DNA of 64,000 bases from Nostoc sp. CHAB 5836 (lineage in GTDB: Bacteria; Cyanobacteriota; Cyanobacteriia; Cyanobacteriales; Nostocaceae). A program made the position numbers and the translations under genes. This document shows, in pieces, positions 1-8,259 of the stretch. Location: NCBI RefSeq assembly GCF_020829445.1, contig NZ_JAIVFV010000008.1, positions 1 to 64,000 on the forward strand, written 5' to 3'. The first letter of the stretch is position 1. Each line of letters opens with the position of its first letter. The notes under the pieces are model-generated. The model did not search any database and was not told the DNA's origin. It worked only from the letters and a program-made list of their open reading frames with translations.

Positions 1-412
1 CTTCCCTGTATGCCGGGAATTGCCTTGCTACTCCAGTAAAGTTAGCTTCTCCCAAGGGGAGACGCTGCGCGAACGACAATGTTAGAGGTCGGTAACTATC
101 TAAACGACACTGGTTTAACCCCTTAAGCCTGTTTAATCGTTTAGTTCTAGAGCAAGGGACTAGCTTGTCTGACGACACGCTTACGCGAACGCATCCCCTG
201 GTAGGTCTTGAACTCTTGCCTCTAACGTAGTACGCCTTCGTACTGAGTCTGGTCAGGTTAAGGCTTTTCCAAGCCCCCGCCTTTAGGCGTGGGGTTCCTG
301 ACTTTTATTCTTGTCTCTCCCTTTAAGTACTTCTGATTCATGATAAACCGAGTTGATACCTAAAACAATCATTTTGTCTAAGAGAATCAATAGTCGAAAC
401 CAGGGAGTCGAG
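1..412. other. Gene-free left edge with small repeats
   Basis: No convincing coding region is visible here. It holds a short repeat with the GGGGAGACGCTGCGCGAACG pattern near 57-76, a related repeat near 154-190, and a transposon-end-like hairpin at 250-302. The stretch left of that hairpin could be the tail of a transposon whose transposase gene lies outside the window, but no protein fragment was recognised in it. Confidence 0.5.
250..302 (+). mobile_element. IS200/IS605-type right-end-like hairpin
   Basis: A GC-rich hairpin (CCCCGCC, TTTA loop, GGCGTGGGG) is enclosed by GTCAGG on the left and CCTGAC on the right. It resembles the right-end hairpins of TnpB-carrying IS200/IS605 elements in cyanobacteria and the two other such ends in this window, at 34,703-34,740 and 47,105-47,142. 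No tnpB reading frame is visible to its left, so it may be a solo end or the tail of an element cut by the window edge. Confidence 0.4.
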
Positions 413-679
413 TTAAACTCTTCTCTGGACTTGCATAACAGCATTAACGTGTTCGGGACTTCCAGCTTTGCCCAAATGCTTGTATTTAGTTAATTTGTTT
501 GGATCAAGAGTTGGAAAAATTGGCTCTTGAGCGTGCAGCTTATAGTACCAGTAAGTTCCCTTGTTACCTCGTGCTTGGTAACGTAAAACACAACAGCCTG
601 GTGGTGCAACTTCTCCGGATGCTTTAATTTGTTGAACTTGAAGTTGTAACTGTGCGTAGGCGTAGCCCGCCGCAGGCAT
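413..679 (-). CDS. Small conserved hypothetical protein
   Basis: This is an 88-residue protein without a recognised domain. Its core (APPGCCVLRYQARG, then WYYKL, then KYKHLGKAG) looks like real protein sequence, with many aromatic and basic residues, and seems familiar from small uncharacterised proteins of filamentous cyanobacteria; no function can be given. The start is unsure. A TTG at 691 would add four residues, and the ATG chosen at 679 lies inside a short dispersed repeat, so the first ten or so residues (MPAAGYAYAQ) are repeat-derived. The C-terminus ends abruptly at RRV, so it may also be shortened there. It stands alone on the minus strand, downstream of the porin gene. Confidence 0.45.
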   Translation of the reverse strand: MPAAGYAYAQLQLQVQQIKASGEVAPPGCCVLRYQARGNKGTYWYYKLHAQEPIFPTLDPNKLTKYKHLGKAGSPEHVNAVMQVQRRV

Positions 680-686
680 CGCTTCT
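655..686. repeat. Short dispersed repeat in a gene start
   Basis: The pattern GTAGCCCGCCGCAGGCATCGC is a variant of the unit seen at 5095-5126, 56,035-56,058, 59,545-59,570 and 62,290-62,315. Here it supplies the start codon and first residues of the small gene at 413-679. Confidence 0.6.
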
Positions 687-792
687 TTCAAAGCAGTACA
701 CTGGTACTATGCCGAAACTTCCAGAATGCGATCGCTTTTCTAGCCAATCATTGACCAGAGCGATCGCCCCCGACGACAAGTAAACAGTTCGG

Positions 793-2406
793 TCAAAAGC
801 CGAAAGTTGTACGAATGGTGTAGATATAGATTGTGTTGTTGTCCTCGTGTTCTGGATTGGTAATTACTAGTAAACCTGGAGTGATCGCGATGCGATCGCT
901 AACTTGGAAGCGGTAGAAGGCTTCGAGATGAAGTGCGGTGTCTTCATCTTCATATGCCTGATTTGCGACTTCAAAATTATTGCTAGTAACTCTGGGTGGT
1001 TGCCCGATCGCAATTCCTCCAAGGTTGTTTTCCCCGCCTAGATCGACGAAAGCCAAAGTTACCGCCCAGTTAAAAATGTTTGCCTCTGGCTTGTTTGGCA
1101 GATCCATCGCTGTTGCATTGGTAAAGCCAACCCAACCAGAAACTGTTAAATTATCATCAACTGCAATTGTCGATTGTAAGCCGAAGGAGTCTGCAACAAT
1201 CGCTTCACTTTCGTCATCAAAAGGATCGTTGGCGCGGCTTGAGCCTGTACCTGTGTTGACGTTATTATATGAACGAATATAGGTGAAGCCAACTTCAAAA
1301 GAGTCGCTGGGTTCGAGAGTGAGTTGAGCCATCGCTGCATAGTTCTCTCCACCAAACCCAATTTCTGGTTCGTTTGCATCGTCAACTAAATAACCCAAAC
1401 TCAAGTCAATAGAGTCACTCAAATCGTAATTCAATCCTACTCCCGCGCCCCCTCCTTGGCGATAAATCGGGTTGCGCTGTGCAAAGCGAGAAATAGAACC
1501 ACGGCTACTGCTACTGAAAAAAGGATTGAGGATATTAGTAAAATCATCAAGGTCGCCGCCCTCTGCCTCCAGATAAACTCTGGCTTGTTCTCCTAGGGGA
1601 AAGCGATATTCCAAAACACTCAATTCAAATTGATTATTAGTGTTGGTTTGAAAGGCTAAACGAGCCATATCAGTGTCCGTTGCATTGTCTATTCTGGGGA
1701 GATTACCAGCTTGCAGACGAAATTTCAGGTTATCTTTTCCAGTAAAGCTAGTATTAAAGGTCAAGCGGGAGCGACTACTGAAGGTAAGATTACTGGCGAT
1801 CGCATCACCACTACCATCAGGTTTTTCACCGCTGCTAACTCCAGAAACAGCAAAAACAACTTCACCCTGTAATTTAGTAGTTGTGGAAAACCGTTGGATT
1901 GTAGAGACGCGGTTTTCTACATTATCTAATCGTGCTTGTAGAATCTTTAACTCTTCGCTAAAATCTGCTTGTAACCGCTTTAGGTTTTCAAAGTCTTCTT
2001 GGTTGACTTGGTTAGCGGTTTGTGTATTTATCAATTCGTCGATTTGGTTCATGGTTGCAGCCAGACTAGCAGCAAACTCATAGCGAGTCAGAGGTTGGTT
2101 GCCGCCAAATTTACCATCAGGATCGCCTGCAACTACACCGTAGCGAGCTATTAGAGATTTCAGGGATTGAAAAGCCCAGTCAGTAGGTTGAATCTCTGCT
2201 AACTCAGAAACACTATTGATTTTGGTGAGGGAATCAGGGAAGGCAGCACTTCGGCTACTTCGACTTCGCTCAGTACAAGTACGCTCAGTGACCGGGGGGG
2301 TTTCGTTAGCAAAAACTTTACCTGTCAATGCAAAGGTGGATATAAAGGTAAGTAAGCTGAGATGGCATACATTCCAGAGATTTTTTGACCGAAATTGCTT
2401 TTTCAT
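793..2406 (-). CDS. SLH-domain iron-type outer membrane porin (OprB-like)
   Basis: This 537-residue protein is probably an outer membrane channel of the cyanobacterial SLH/OprB family, members of which have been linked to iron and small-ion uptake. It has a signal peptide (MKK start, hydrophobic core, cleavage after KVFA near residue 33), an S-layer-homology domain (about residues 65-115, with QPTDWAFQSL and LTRYEFAASL), a coiled coil (about 120-165) and a long beta-barrel region ending in Phe (TTFGF), as expected for assembly in the outer membrane. The ATG at 2406 gives a proper signal peptide; an ATG at 2451 would overlap the upstream epimerase gene. Between the signal peptide and the SLH domain lies a Ser/Arg-rich stretch (TERTCTERSRSSRS) encoded by a dispersed repeat that is not part of the family. 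The transport substrate cannot be told from sequence. Confidence 0.85.
   Translation of the reverse strand: MKKQFRSKNLWNVCHLSLLTFISTFALTGKVFANETPPVTERTCTERSRSSRSAAFPDSLTKINSVSELAEIQPTDWAFQSLKSLIARYGVVAGDPDGKFGGNQPLTRYEFAASLAATMNQIDELINTQTANQVNQEDFENLKRLQADFSEELKILQARLDNVENRVSTIQRFSTTTKLQGEVVFAVSGVSSGEKPDGSGDAIASNLTFSSRSRLTFNTSFTGKDNLKFRLQAGNLPRIDNATDTDMARLAFQTNTNNQFELSVLEYRFPLGEQARVYLEAEGGDLDDFTNILNPFFSSSSRGSISRFAQRNPIYRQGGGAGVGLNYDLSDSIDLSLGYLVDDANEPEIGFGGENYAAMAQLTLEPSDSFEVGFTYIRSYNNVNTGTGSSRANDPFDDESEAIVADSFGLQSTIAVDDNLTVSGWVGFTNATAMDLPNKPEANIFNWAVTLAFVDLGGENNLGGIAIGQPPRVTSNNFEVANQAYEDEDTALHLEAFYRFQVSDRIAITPGLLVITNPEHEDNNTIYIYTIRTTFGF
2250..2297. repeat. Dispersed repeat inserted in the porin gene
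   Basis: The segment carrying CGACTTCGCTCAGTACAAG and CGCTCAGTGACCGGG encodes the TERTCTERSRSSRS linker of the porin. The same core (CGACTTCGCTCAGTGACCGG, reverse complement) occurs at about 4508-4528 inside another gene, which shows it is a mobile repeat and not porin sequence. It preserves the frame. Confidence 0.65.
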
Positions 2407-2423
2407 CCTTCTGGGAATGTTTT

Positions 2424-3413
2424 TTAGTAACCGTAATAATCTCGATACCATTGCACAAAGCGCTCGATGCCTTGCTCAATTTGAGTTACAGGTTTAAAGT
2501 CTACGTCTTGTATCAGGTCATCCACATCAGCGTAGGTAGAAAGAACGTCACCTGGTTGCATGGGTAATAAGTTCTTTTTGGCTTGCTTACCCAGTGTTTT
2601 TTCAATAACTTCAATAAACGTCATTAATTCTATAGGACTGTTGTTTCCAATATTGTACAGCTTGTAAGGGACTTTACTGGTGGCAATATCTTGATTATCA
2701 GCTTGAGGTGGGTTGTGCATGACTCGAACCAGCCCCTCAATAACATCATCAATGTAAGTGAAATCACGTTGCATTTTGCCAAAGTTGTAAATGTCAATTG
2801 GCTGATTATGAGCGATCGCCTGCACAAATTTGAAGTATGCCATGTCAGGACGACCCCAAGGGCCATACACTGTAAAAAACCGTAATCCTGTAGTTGGCAG
2901 TTTGTATAGATGGCTGTAAGCATGAGCCATCAACTCGTTAGACTTTTTGGTAGCAGCATAAAGTGAAATTGGATGGTCAACGTTGTCAGTTGTGGCAAAC
3001 GGTACTTTAGTATTGGTGCCATAAACAGAACTAGAGGAAGCAAAGACTAAATGACCAACTTGGCTATGACGACAACCTTCTAACACGTTGACGAACCCTG
3101 AGAGATTGCTATCTACATAGGCAAAGGGGTTTTGCAAAGAATAGCGAACTCCCGCTTGCGCTGCGAGATGAACTACGCAATCAAAGGTACGATCTTGGAA
3201 TAGTTGAGCAGTGCCAAGGCGATCGCTCAAGTCTAAAAATTGAAAGGTGAATTTAGTTTGGGGGTAAAGTTGAGCCAAGCGGGCTTTTTTGAGGTTGACA
3301 TCATAGTAATCGTTGAGATTGTCGATGCCATAAACTTGCATTCCCTCTGTTAAAAGACGCTGTGCGAGATGAAATCCGATAAAACCGGCAACTCCGGTGA
3401 CTAGTATTTTCAT
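2424..3413 (-). CDS. NAD-dependent UDP-sugar epimerase (UDP-glucuronate 4-epimerase-like)
   Basis: This 329-residue protein is a short-chain dehydrogenase/reductase of the extended class, probably interconverting UDP-glucuronate and UDP-galacturonate or a similar nucleotide sugar in the cytoplasm. It shows the N-terminal NAD-binding motif GVAGFIG (residues 7-13), the Ser-rich strand FASSSSVYG, the catalytic Tyr and Lys in SLYAATKKSNE, and the family-typical RFFTVYGPWGRPDMA. The length is normal. It heads a minus-strand cluster of glycan genes whose other members are a phosphatase, an ABC exporter and glycosyltransferases, so it likely supplies a sugar precursor for an envelope polysaccharide. 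The exact substrate is inferred. The porin gene begins 17 bases beyond its stop codon, which may be coincidence and not a shared role. Confidence 0.85.
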   Translation of the reverse strand: MKILVTGVAGFIGFHLAQRLLTEGMQVYGIDNLNDYYDVNLKKARLAQLYPQTKFTFQFLDLSDRLGTAQLFQDRTFDCVVHLAAQAGVRYSLQNPFAYVDSNLSGFVNVLEGCRHSQVGHLVFASSSSVYGTNTKVPFATTDNVDHPISLYAATKKSNELMAHAYSHLYKLPTTGLRFFTVYGPWGRPDMAYFKFVQAIAHNQPIDIYNFGKMQRDFTYIDDVIEGLVRVMHNPPQADNQDIATSKVPYKLYNIGNNSPIELMTFIEVIEKTLGKQAKKNLLPMQPGDVLSTYADVDDLIQDVDFKPVTQIEQGIERFVQWYRDYYGY

Positions 3414-3417
3414 ATTG

Positions 3418-3483
3418 GGGATGAGGGGGATGAGGGGGATGAGGGGGATGAGGGGGATGAGGGGGATGAGGGAGATGAGGCAG
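3418..3483. repeat. Tandem 9-base repeat (GGGGATGAG)n
   Basis: About seven copies of GGGGATGAG lie directly upstream of the epimerase start. The same unit recurs at 35,706-35,781, directly after another gene. It is a simple repeat prone to copy-number change. Confidence 0.85.
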
Positions 3484-3502
3484 GGGAGGCAGGGGGAGAA
3501 AT

Positions 3503-3569
3503 AACTCCTAACTCCAAACTCCTAACTCCTAACTCCAAACTCCTAACTCCTAACTCCAAACTCCTAACT
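3503..3569. repeat. Tandem heptamer repeat (ACTCCTA/ACTCCAA)
   Basis: Alternating heptamers ACTCCTA and ACTCCAA run for about nine units. They extend into the 3' end of the phosphatase gene and encode its last residues (ELGVWS) and its stop. Such short tandem heptamers are typical of heterocystous cyanobacteria. Confidence 0.85.
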
Positions 3570-4827
3570 CAGCAATGTTCATCGCTTGCACCACTGGGGT
3601 ACGGCTTTTTGAAGGATAGTAAATAATGCTCAAGGTATTGGGAATTAGCTGCAAGCGCTGTGGCGAGGTGTCCAAAACCTGACTGAGCAAATTTTCGATA
3701 ATAGAGGGACAGGCTATTACTAATCCTGTTGTTAGACAGGTTGAATCGATGTTATCGGATGACATCATAGCACGTTGAAATGAGAGCTTTTGTGGTAAGA
3801 TCTGGGGAAAATATTGCTGTCGAACTTGGAGTTGCACCGTTTTGGGATGATATTTTAGCAGTTGCTCGGCGGTGTATTGAGAACTTTCTAAATCGCTGCT
3901 GAGGCTGAAATCTATTGGTACTGTTTGAAGGCGTTCGGCCAGGTTCTCAATTAAATCTGGATCTGTGCTGGTGGTTGGTACTAAAAGCAGACGCAAACCT
4001 TGTTTGCCGTCTTTTAGTTTGGGCAGAACTTCACCTAGATGGGTGGTAAGATTCATTGCTGCAAGTTGCCCCTGCTGATTACCAGGTGTAGCAAAATTCA
4101 GAATGCTGATACCGCAATTCGATTGTTGCAGGACGTGATATTGCTCGCATTTCATTGCGATCGCAGTACTAATCAACGCCCGAATTGTGCCACTGTGGCT
4201 GACAATCAAGATAGTCTTGCCAGTATGCAATGGCAAAATTTCCTGCCAGAATCGATCAGCGCGATCGTACAAATCTAGCACTGGGAAGCATCGCTGTTGA
4301 ACAGAGGTAGCAACTGCTACACTTCCTCTTTCCAACTGCGGTGTCATCTGAAACTCGTGGGGTCGCTCCTTCCAGCAGCGATAGTCTGCCGCAAAATGCT
4401 CTTCCACGTATTTATACGTAACTCCTTCCCATGTAGGCATATCAATTTCTTTGAGATAAGGAGATGAAGTGATACAGGGAAAAACTTCTAATAAGTTCTC
4501 CCCTGCCCCCCGGTCACTGAGCGAAGTCGTTCGCGGAGCGTCTCGGAGAGAAGTGCTGCTCCCCTGTCCCTCTAAAATCTCAGCTAAAGTTTCCTGAACT
4601 CGCCGCAGGGGACTGGTATAAACTCGATCCACCTTGATACCCCTGAGAGCAACACCTGTTTGATAGGCATCGCTGCGCCCCTTCTCGGTCAAAACAGAGT
4701 CGTCACAACTTCCCTGATAGCGCTTTTGAGCATTGTAGGTACTCTGTGCGTGACGCACTAAAATTACACGGGTGATTGTAGATTCAAAAGATTGGACTAG
4801 CCCTTTCTGATCAAGCTTCAATTGCAT
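3550..4827 (-). CDS. Histidine phosphatase family protein (two-part)
   Basis: The N-terminal half belongs to the phosphoglycerate mutase-like histidine phosphatases. The catalytic RH motif is in ILVRHAQSTYN, followed by YQGSCDDSVLTEKG, TSPLRRVQETL and the second histidine in IVSHSGTIRAL. The substrate is unknown; small sugar or nucleotide phosphates are possible. The C-terminal 170 residues form a second part without a recognised motif. The ATG at 4827 is chosen because GAGG lies nine bases upstream; it overlaps the end of the ABC exporter gene by 17 bases, which suggests translational coupling. A dispersed repeat (about 4498-4572) adds residues such as TTSLSDRGAGE in the middle of the phosphatase domain, in frame. 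The last residues come from a heptamer tandem repeat. The insertion may weaken the fold, so activity is not assured. Confidence 0.8.
   Translation of the reverse strand: MQLKLDQKGLVQSFESTITRVILVRHAQSTYNAQKRYQGSCDDSVLTEKGRSDAYQTGVALRGIKVDRVYTSPLRRVQETLAEILEGQGSSTSLRDAPRTTSLSDRGAGENLLEVFPCITSSPYLKEIDMPTWEGVTYKYVEEHFAADYRCWKERPHEFQMTPQLERGSVAVATSVQQRCFPVLDLYDRADRFWQEILPLHTGKTILIVSHSGTIRALISTAIAMKCEQYHVLQQSNCGISILNFATPGNQQGQLAAMNLTTHLGEVLPKLKDGKQGLRLLLVPTTSTDPDLIENLAERLQTVPIDFSLSSDLESSQYTAEQLLKYHPKTVQLQVRQQYFPQILPQKLSFQRAMMSSDNIDSTCLTTGLVIACPSIIENLLSQVLDTSPQRLQLIPNTLSIIYYPSKSRTPVVQAMNIAELGVWS
4498..4572. repeat. Composite dispersed repeat inside the phosphatase gene
   Basis: This stretch combines CCGGTCACTGAGCGAAGTCG, shared with the porin insert at 2250-2297, with GTTCGCGGAGCGTCTCGG, which resembles the GAGACGCTGCGCGAAC repeats elsewhere. 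It stays in frame with the phosphatase and encodes a Ser/Thr/Arg-rich insertion. Confidence 0.6.
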
Positions 4828-6697
4828 AGGCATCATCCTCACGAGAATTTTTACCAATGGCAGATTGCAACGCATACATTGCTGCGTACCGTCCACCCAA
4901 GCAAAGAAGTTCTTTATGCGTACCCTGCTCTAAAATTTGTCCACCTTCGATGTAGAGAATTAAATCAGCTTGTTCAACAGTTCTAAGATTATGAGAAACC
5001 AGAAAAGTAGTACATTCTTGAGTTAGGCGATTGAGTGCTTCGTTAACGGCGTGTTCGTTTTCGTTGTCTAAGCCAGTCGTCGGTTCATCCAAAATTGCGT
5101 AGGCAAAGCCCGTCGTAGACATCGCAGCTTGACGAATGGCAGCACGGGCAATTGAAATTCTTTGCCGTTGTCCCCCCGAAAGAGTTGCCCCTCTCTCGCC
5201 CAAAATAGTGTCGTAGCCTTCAGGCAGCGCCATGATGAAATCGTGGGCATTTGCTAAACGGGCAGCTTGTTCAATTGCTTGGTCGGAAGCTCCCAAACAA
5301 CCGTAGGCAATATTATCTTTGACACTAGCGGCAAATAAAATGCTCTCTTGTAAGACGACACTGATTTGCTGCCGCAGAGATTGCAGCTTGTACTCGCGCA
5401 AGTCGTGACCATCAACTAAAATCCGCCCTTCTAGGGGGTCGTAAAGGCGTAACAGTAAACTTACCAAGGTTGACTTACCACCACCAGAAGGCCCCACCAA
5501 GGCAACGTGTTGACCTGGCTGCACCTCAAAGCTAACGTTGTGCAGAATTCTCGTTGTCGATTCGTAGGCAAAGCTGACATTTTCAAACCGCACGCCTCCT
5601 TGTAAAGATGGTGCATCCATAGCCCCCCTCGAATCACGGATGTCGGGTACAGTGTCTAGTACGTCTAGGATGCGCTCGCCGGAAGCGGTTGCTTTGGCAA
5701 TTTGCCCGGTGTATTTGGCAAGCTGCCGCATCGGTTTAAAAGCAATCCGCAGATAGTTGACAAATACCAGTAAATCCCCTGGTGTAATCACCTGCCCCAA
5801 TACCAACTGCACGCCCCGCCATAACACCAAGGCAGTGGCAAGCCCCACTAGCAATTCCACCAATCGTTCTAACCCTGCTGCCAGTTTTTGGGCTTTGGCA
5901 CTTTCTTTTAAACTTTGGCGGTTATGACCGGAAAAAGTATGTTCCAGCATACCTTGCAGAGAGAGCGCCTGCACAACTTTGATTGCACCGATAGACTCTG
6001 CGGCTGTGGCAGCCATTGCGCCCTCACGCTGACGTTGCGATCGCACCACTTGGCGAATGCGTCTCGTCAACCGCATTGTGAAGAAGATAAACAGGGGAAA
6101 CACGGCGGCGGCGATCAGTGCTAATTCCCAATGTAGCCAGAACATCACACCAATCATGCCCACCAAGGTTAGAGAGTGAGCAATTAGCGGCAATACTGCC
6201 ATTACTGTCACCTCTCGCAGTCGTTCAATATCTGAGGTGACGCGAGTGATTAAGTCGCCACTCTTGGCTTTGTGGTGAAACGATAGAGAGAGGCTTTGGA
6301 GATGACTGTAAAGGTCGGCGCGAATCTCAGTTAACACATTACTGGCAGCCAGCGCCATTCCCACCACACTAAAGTATGCAGCAGTAGCCCGTAGTAAAGC
6401 GATCGCCACTAATCCCAATGTTAAGGCTGTTAGGAGTGCGAACGGGCTGAGTCCTGCCAGCAGGGGAATTCCCAAAGATTGAGATCGAAAACCAGGTACA
6501 AGAATGTAGTCAAAGATAAACTTGAGGGGCCAGGGTTCTAGCAAGTGCAAGAAAATCTCAGCCATCAATGCCACAAAAGATACAATCAGTAACGCCTTTT
6601 GTTTACCTATTTGCGGCGAAAACCTCTGTAAAATCTGCACTATTCCCGGTAAAGCTGCCCTCAGACTTTTGGGATCTCGACGCGCCATTTTGATCAC
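4811..6697 (-). CDS. ABC exporter with fused membrane and ATPase domains
   Basis: This 628-residue half-transporter has six predicted membrane segments in the first 320 residues and a C-terminal nucleotide-binding domain, as in MsbA-like lipid or polysaccharide exporters. Walker A (GPSGGGKST), the signature LSGGQRQRISIARA, Walker B (AILDEPTTGLD) and the H-loop (FLVSHNLRTV) are all present. Its place among glycan genes suggests it flips or exports a lipid-linked glycan, but the cargo is inferred. The stop overlaps the start of the phosphatase gene. Between the signature helix and Walker B, where relatives read roughly IRQAP-ILILDEP, this protein reads IRQAAMSTTGFAYAILDEP. About eight extra residues are encoded by a dispersed repeat. 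All catalytic motifs survive, so it could still work. Confidence 0.9.
   Translation of the reverse strand: MIKMARRDPKSLRAALPGIVQILQRFSPQIGKQKALLIVSFVALMAEIFLHLLEPWPLKFIFDYILVPGFRSQSLGIPLLAGLSPFALLTALTLGLVAIALLRATAAYFSVVGMALAASNVLTEIRADLYSHLQSLSLSFHHKAKSGDLITRVTSDIERLREVTVMAVLPLIAHSLTLVGMIGVMFWLHWELALIAAAVFPLFIFFTMRLTRRIRQVVRSQRQREGAMAATAAESIGAIKVVQALSLQGMLEHTFSGHNRQSLKESAKAQKLAAGLERLVELLVGLATALVLWRGVQLVLGQVITPGDLLVFVNYLRIAFKPMRQLAKYTGQIAKATASGERILDVLDTVPDIRDSRGAMDAPSLQGGVRFENVSFAYESTTRILHNVSFEVQPGQHVALVGPSGGGKSTLVSLLLRLYDPLEGRILVDGHDLREYKLQSLRQQISVVLQESILFAASVKDNIAYGCLGASDQAIEQAARLANAHDFIMALPEGYDTILGERGATLSGGQRQRISIARAAIRQAAMSTTGFAYAILDEPTTGLDNENEHAVNEALNRLTQECTTFLVSHNLRTVEQADLILYIEGGQILEQGTHKELLCLGGRYAAMYALQSAIGKNSREDDAYAIEA
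5095..5126. repeat. Dispersed repeat before the Walker B codons
   Basis: GCGTAGGCAAAGCCCGTC and GTAGACATCGC match the intergenic repeats at 56,035-56,058, 59,545-59,570 and 62,290-62,315. Read on the minus strand they give AMSTTGFAYA inside the ABC exporter. Confidence 0.75.
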
Positions 6698-6926
6698 TGA
6701 TTTAACTGATTTAAGGATTTCACGGAATGAAGCGCAAAGTGCGGTCTTGGGGTCTCCCCAGACGCTCGCGGACTCGCTAACGCTGCGCTATCGCTTTTAG
6801 CGTCTCCCCTTGGGAGACGAGGAGCAACTTTGTAAGACAGGATATGGCAGTAAATACTCATGGTTTAATACTCCAATAAGACAGGTAGCAAGTAATGCGA
6901 TTGGGGTTAAATCCCCATTACAAAAC
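6698..6926. other. Intergenic region with short repeat hairpin
   Basis: No gene is seen. At about 6752-6825 there are imperfect inverted copies of GTCTCCCC and GGGGAGAC separated by GACTCGCTAACGCTGCGC. This belongs to the same group of short repeats found near 57, 23,146, 33,330, 42,400, 43,310 and 63,260. Confidence 0.6.
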
Positions 6927-7976
6927 TTAATTACGAATTAGCAATTGTTCAGGGACAGGTTCGTTAATGGTTGCAGTGGATTTAAAGGCAGCTTGGCTTT
7001 GAGTATAGCGATCGCTAATATACTGATTTAATTTCTTTTCGAGAGCGATCGCTATTTTCTCCAGCCACAGGGGATTTTGCCCAAAGGCGAGACGACTTAG
7101 TAAAGGTTTTAAAAATCCCTGATGGCGACGATGCCCCATCCGCTTATAGCGCTTCTTGAAGTACTTGTCATTGGTCATCAAATCCCACTTTTGCGAGAAG
7201 TGTTCTAAACTAGCAATTTCCCAAGCATCGCTCCAGCGCAACATAAAGAATGCTAGTTCTGGCAATTCAAATTTCAGTCCCGGTACATAAGTAACTACCG
7301 AAGCTGGTTCGCAGTAAAAATTACCTCCTGCCTCAGCCACCATCAGACAAAAATCGATATGTTCCCGCGTACTCAGCAACCCCTCGTCTAATAGTCCAAT
7401 CTGCTGGAAAATCTCGGTGCGAACCAACATACAGTGAAATTCGGCAAACTCGCATTTTTGCCGATAAAGTTGATTGCAGACATCGGTGACTTTTCGGTTC
7501 ACAAAATAGTGTTTTTCATGCACCCGTCGCTTGATTCCAGTTTCTTGGGACTCTATAAAAATATGAGCCTCGCCACCTGCCAGATGTATTGTTTCTCCCA
7601 AAGGTTTACCAATACAAGTAAGCGGACAGACTACAGTCGCTTCTGTTTCTTGAGCGCATTCGAGCAAAGAGTTCAGCCAACCTGGATTGACAATCACATC
7701 GTTGTCAATAAAGACTAGGTACTCGCTATCAACTTGCTGTAAACCCAGGTTGCGGGCTTGGTTGGGTGCAAGGTAGTGTTCTGTGCGGATTAGCTGGAAT
7801 TGTCTTTCTTGCGCCTGTTCTTCGAGGTAGCGCTGGATGTGGCGAGGTGAACCGCCGTCTACATAAATTAGAGAAAAAGGTACTTGAGTATTTTCGTAAA
7901 TACTTTCTAGGGATTCGCGGGTGTAACTGAATCTCTCACGCTGCGAAACAACTATGGTGACTTTTGGCTTATTCAT
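6927..7976 (-). CDS. Glycosyltransferase family 2
   Basis: This 349-residue protein is an inverting GT-A-fold glycosyltransferase. The N-terminus (KVTIVVSQRERF) opens the nucleotide-binding fold, and the DND triad in YLVFIDNDVIVNPGWL is the metal/nucleotide-sugar DxD motif. The later LLDEGLLSTREHIDFCLM corresponds to the acceptor-site ED-like region of the family. No signal peptide or membrane segment is seen, so it acts in the cytoplasm or at the inner face of the membrane. It lies between the ABC exporter and a GT4 gene on the same strand, about 230 bases from the former, and likely adds one sugar of the glycan made by this cluster. Donor and acceptor are unknown. Confidence 0.88.
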   Translation of the reverse strand: MNKPKVTIVVSQRERFSYTRESLESIYENTQVPFSLIYVDGGSPRHIQRYLEEQAQERQFQLIRTEHYLAPNQARNLGLQQVDSEYLVFIDNDVIVNPGWLNSLLECAQETEATVVCPLTCIGKPLGETIHLAGGEAHIFIESQETGIKRRVHEKHYFVNRKVTDVCNQLYRQKCEFAEFHCMLVRTEIFQQIGLLDEGLLSTREHIDFCLMVAEAGGNFYCEPASVVTYVPGLKFELPELAFFMLRWSDAWEIASLEHFSQKWDLMTNDKYFKKRYKRMGHRRHQGFLKPLLSRLAFGQNPLWLEKIAIALEKKLNQYISDRYTQSQAAFKSTATINEPVPEQLLIRN

Positions 7977-8139
7977 GGTTTAAATTCTGTAATCTGGTAG
8001 AGTGCGTTATGGACAGAACGTCCTAACGCACCGTAAATCTTTGGTGGTGCGGCCTTTGGCGACAACACACCTTACTGACTCAGCACTGCGTATTGTTTTC
8101 AAGCCAAAATCCAAAATTTAAAATCTAAAATTGTTTGAC

Positions 8140-8259
8140 TAAGTAAGTTGGCGCAATATGTTACGAAAGGTAAATAAGTTTAAAACCCTTGTAAATGACA
8201 AATGACAAATGACAAATGACAGCCTTAGCCAGTTAGCTTTAATTGCGCCGACCTACTTA
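8140..8259. mobile_element. MITE family A, copy 1 (in a stop codon)
   Basis: A 120-base element runs from TAAGTAAGTTGGCGCAA to TTGCGCCGACCTACTTA. Its ends are inverted repeats with TA at the borders. Inside are ATGACAA heptamers and TACGAAAGGTAAATAAG. The right end gives the TAA stop of the GT4 gene. Removing it with one TA gives GTG TAG TCA, so the stop existed before insertion. The TA duplication suggests mobilisation by an IS630/Tc1-type transposase, which is inferred. Confidence 0.8.
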
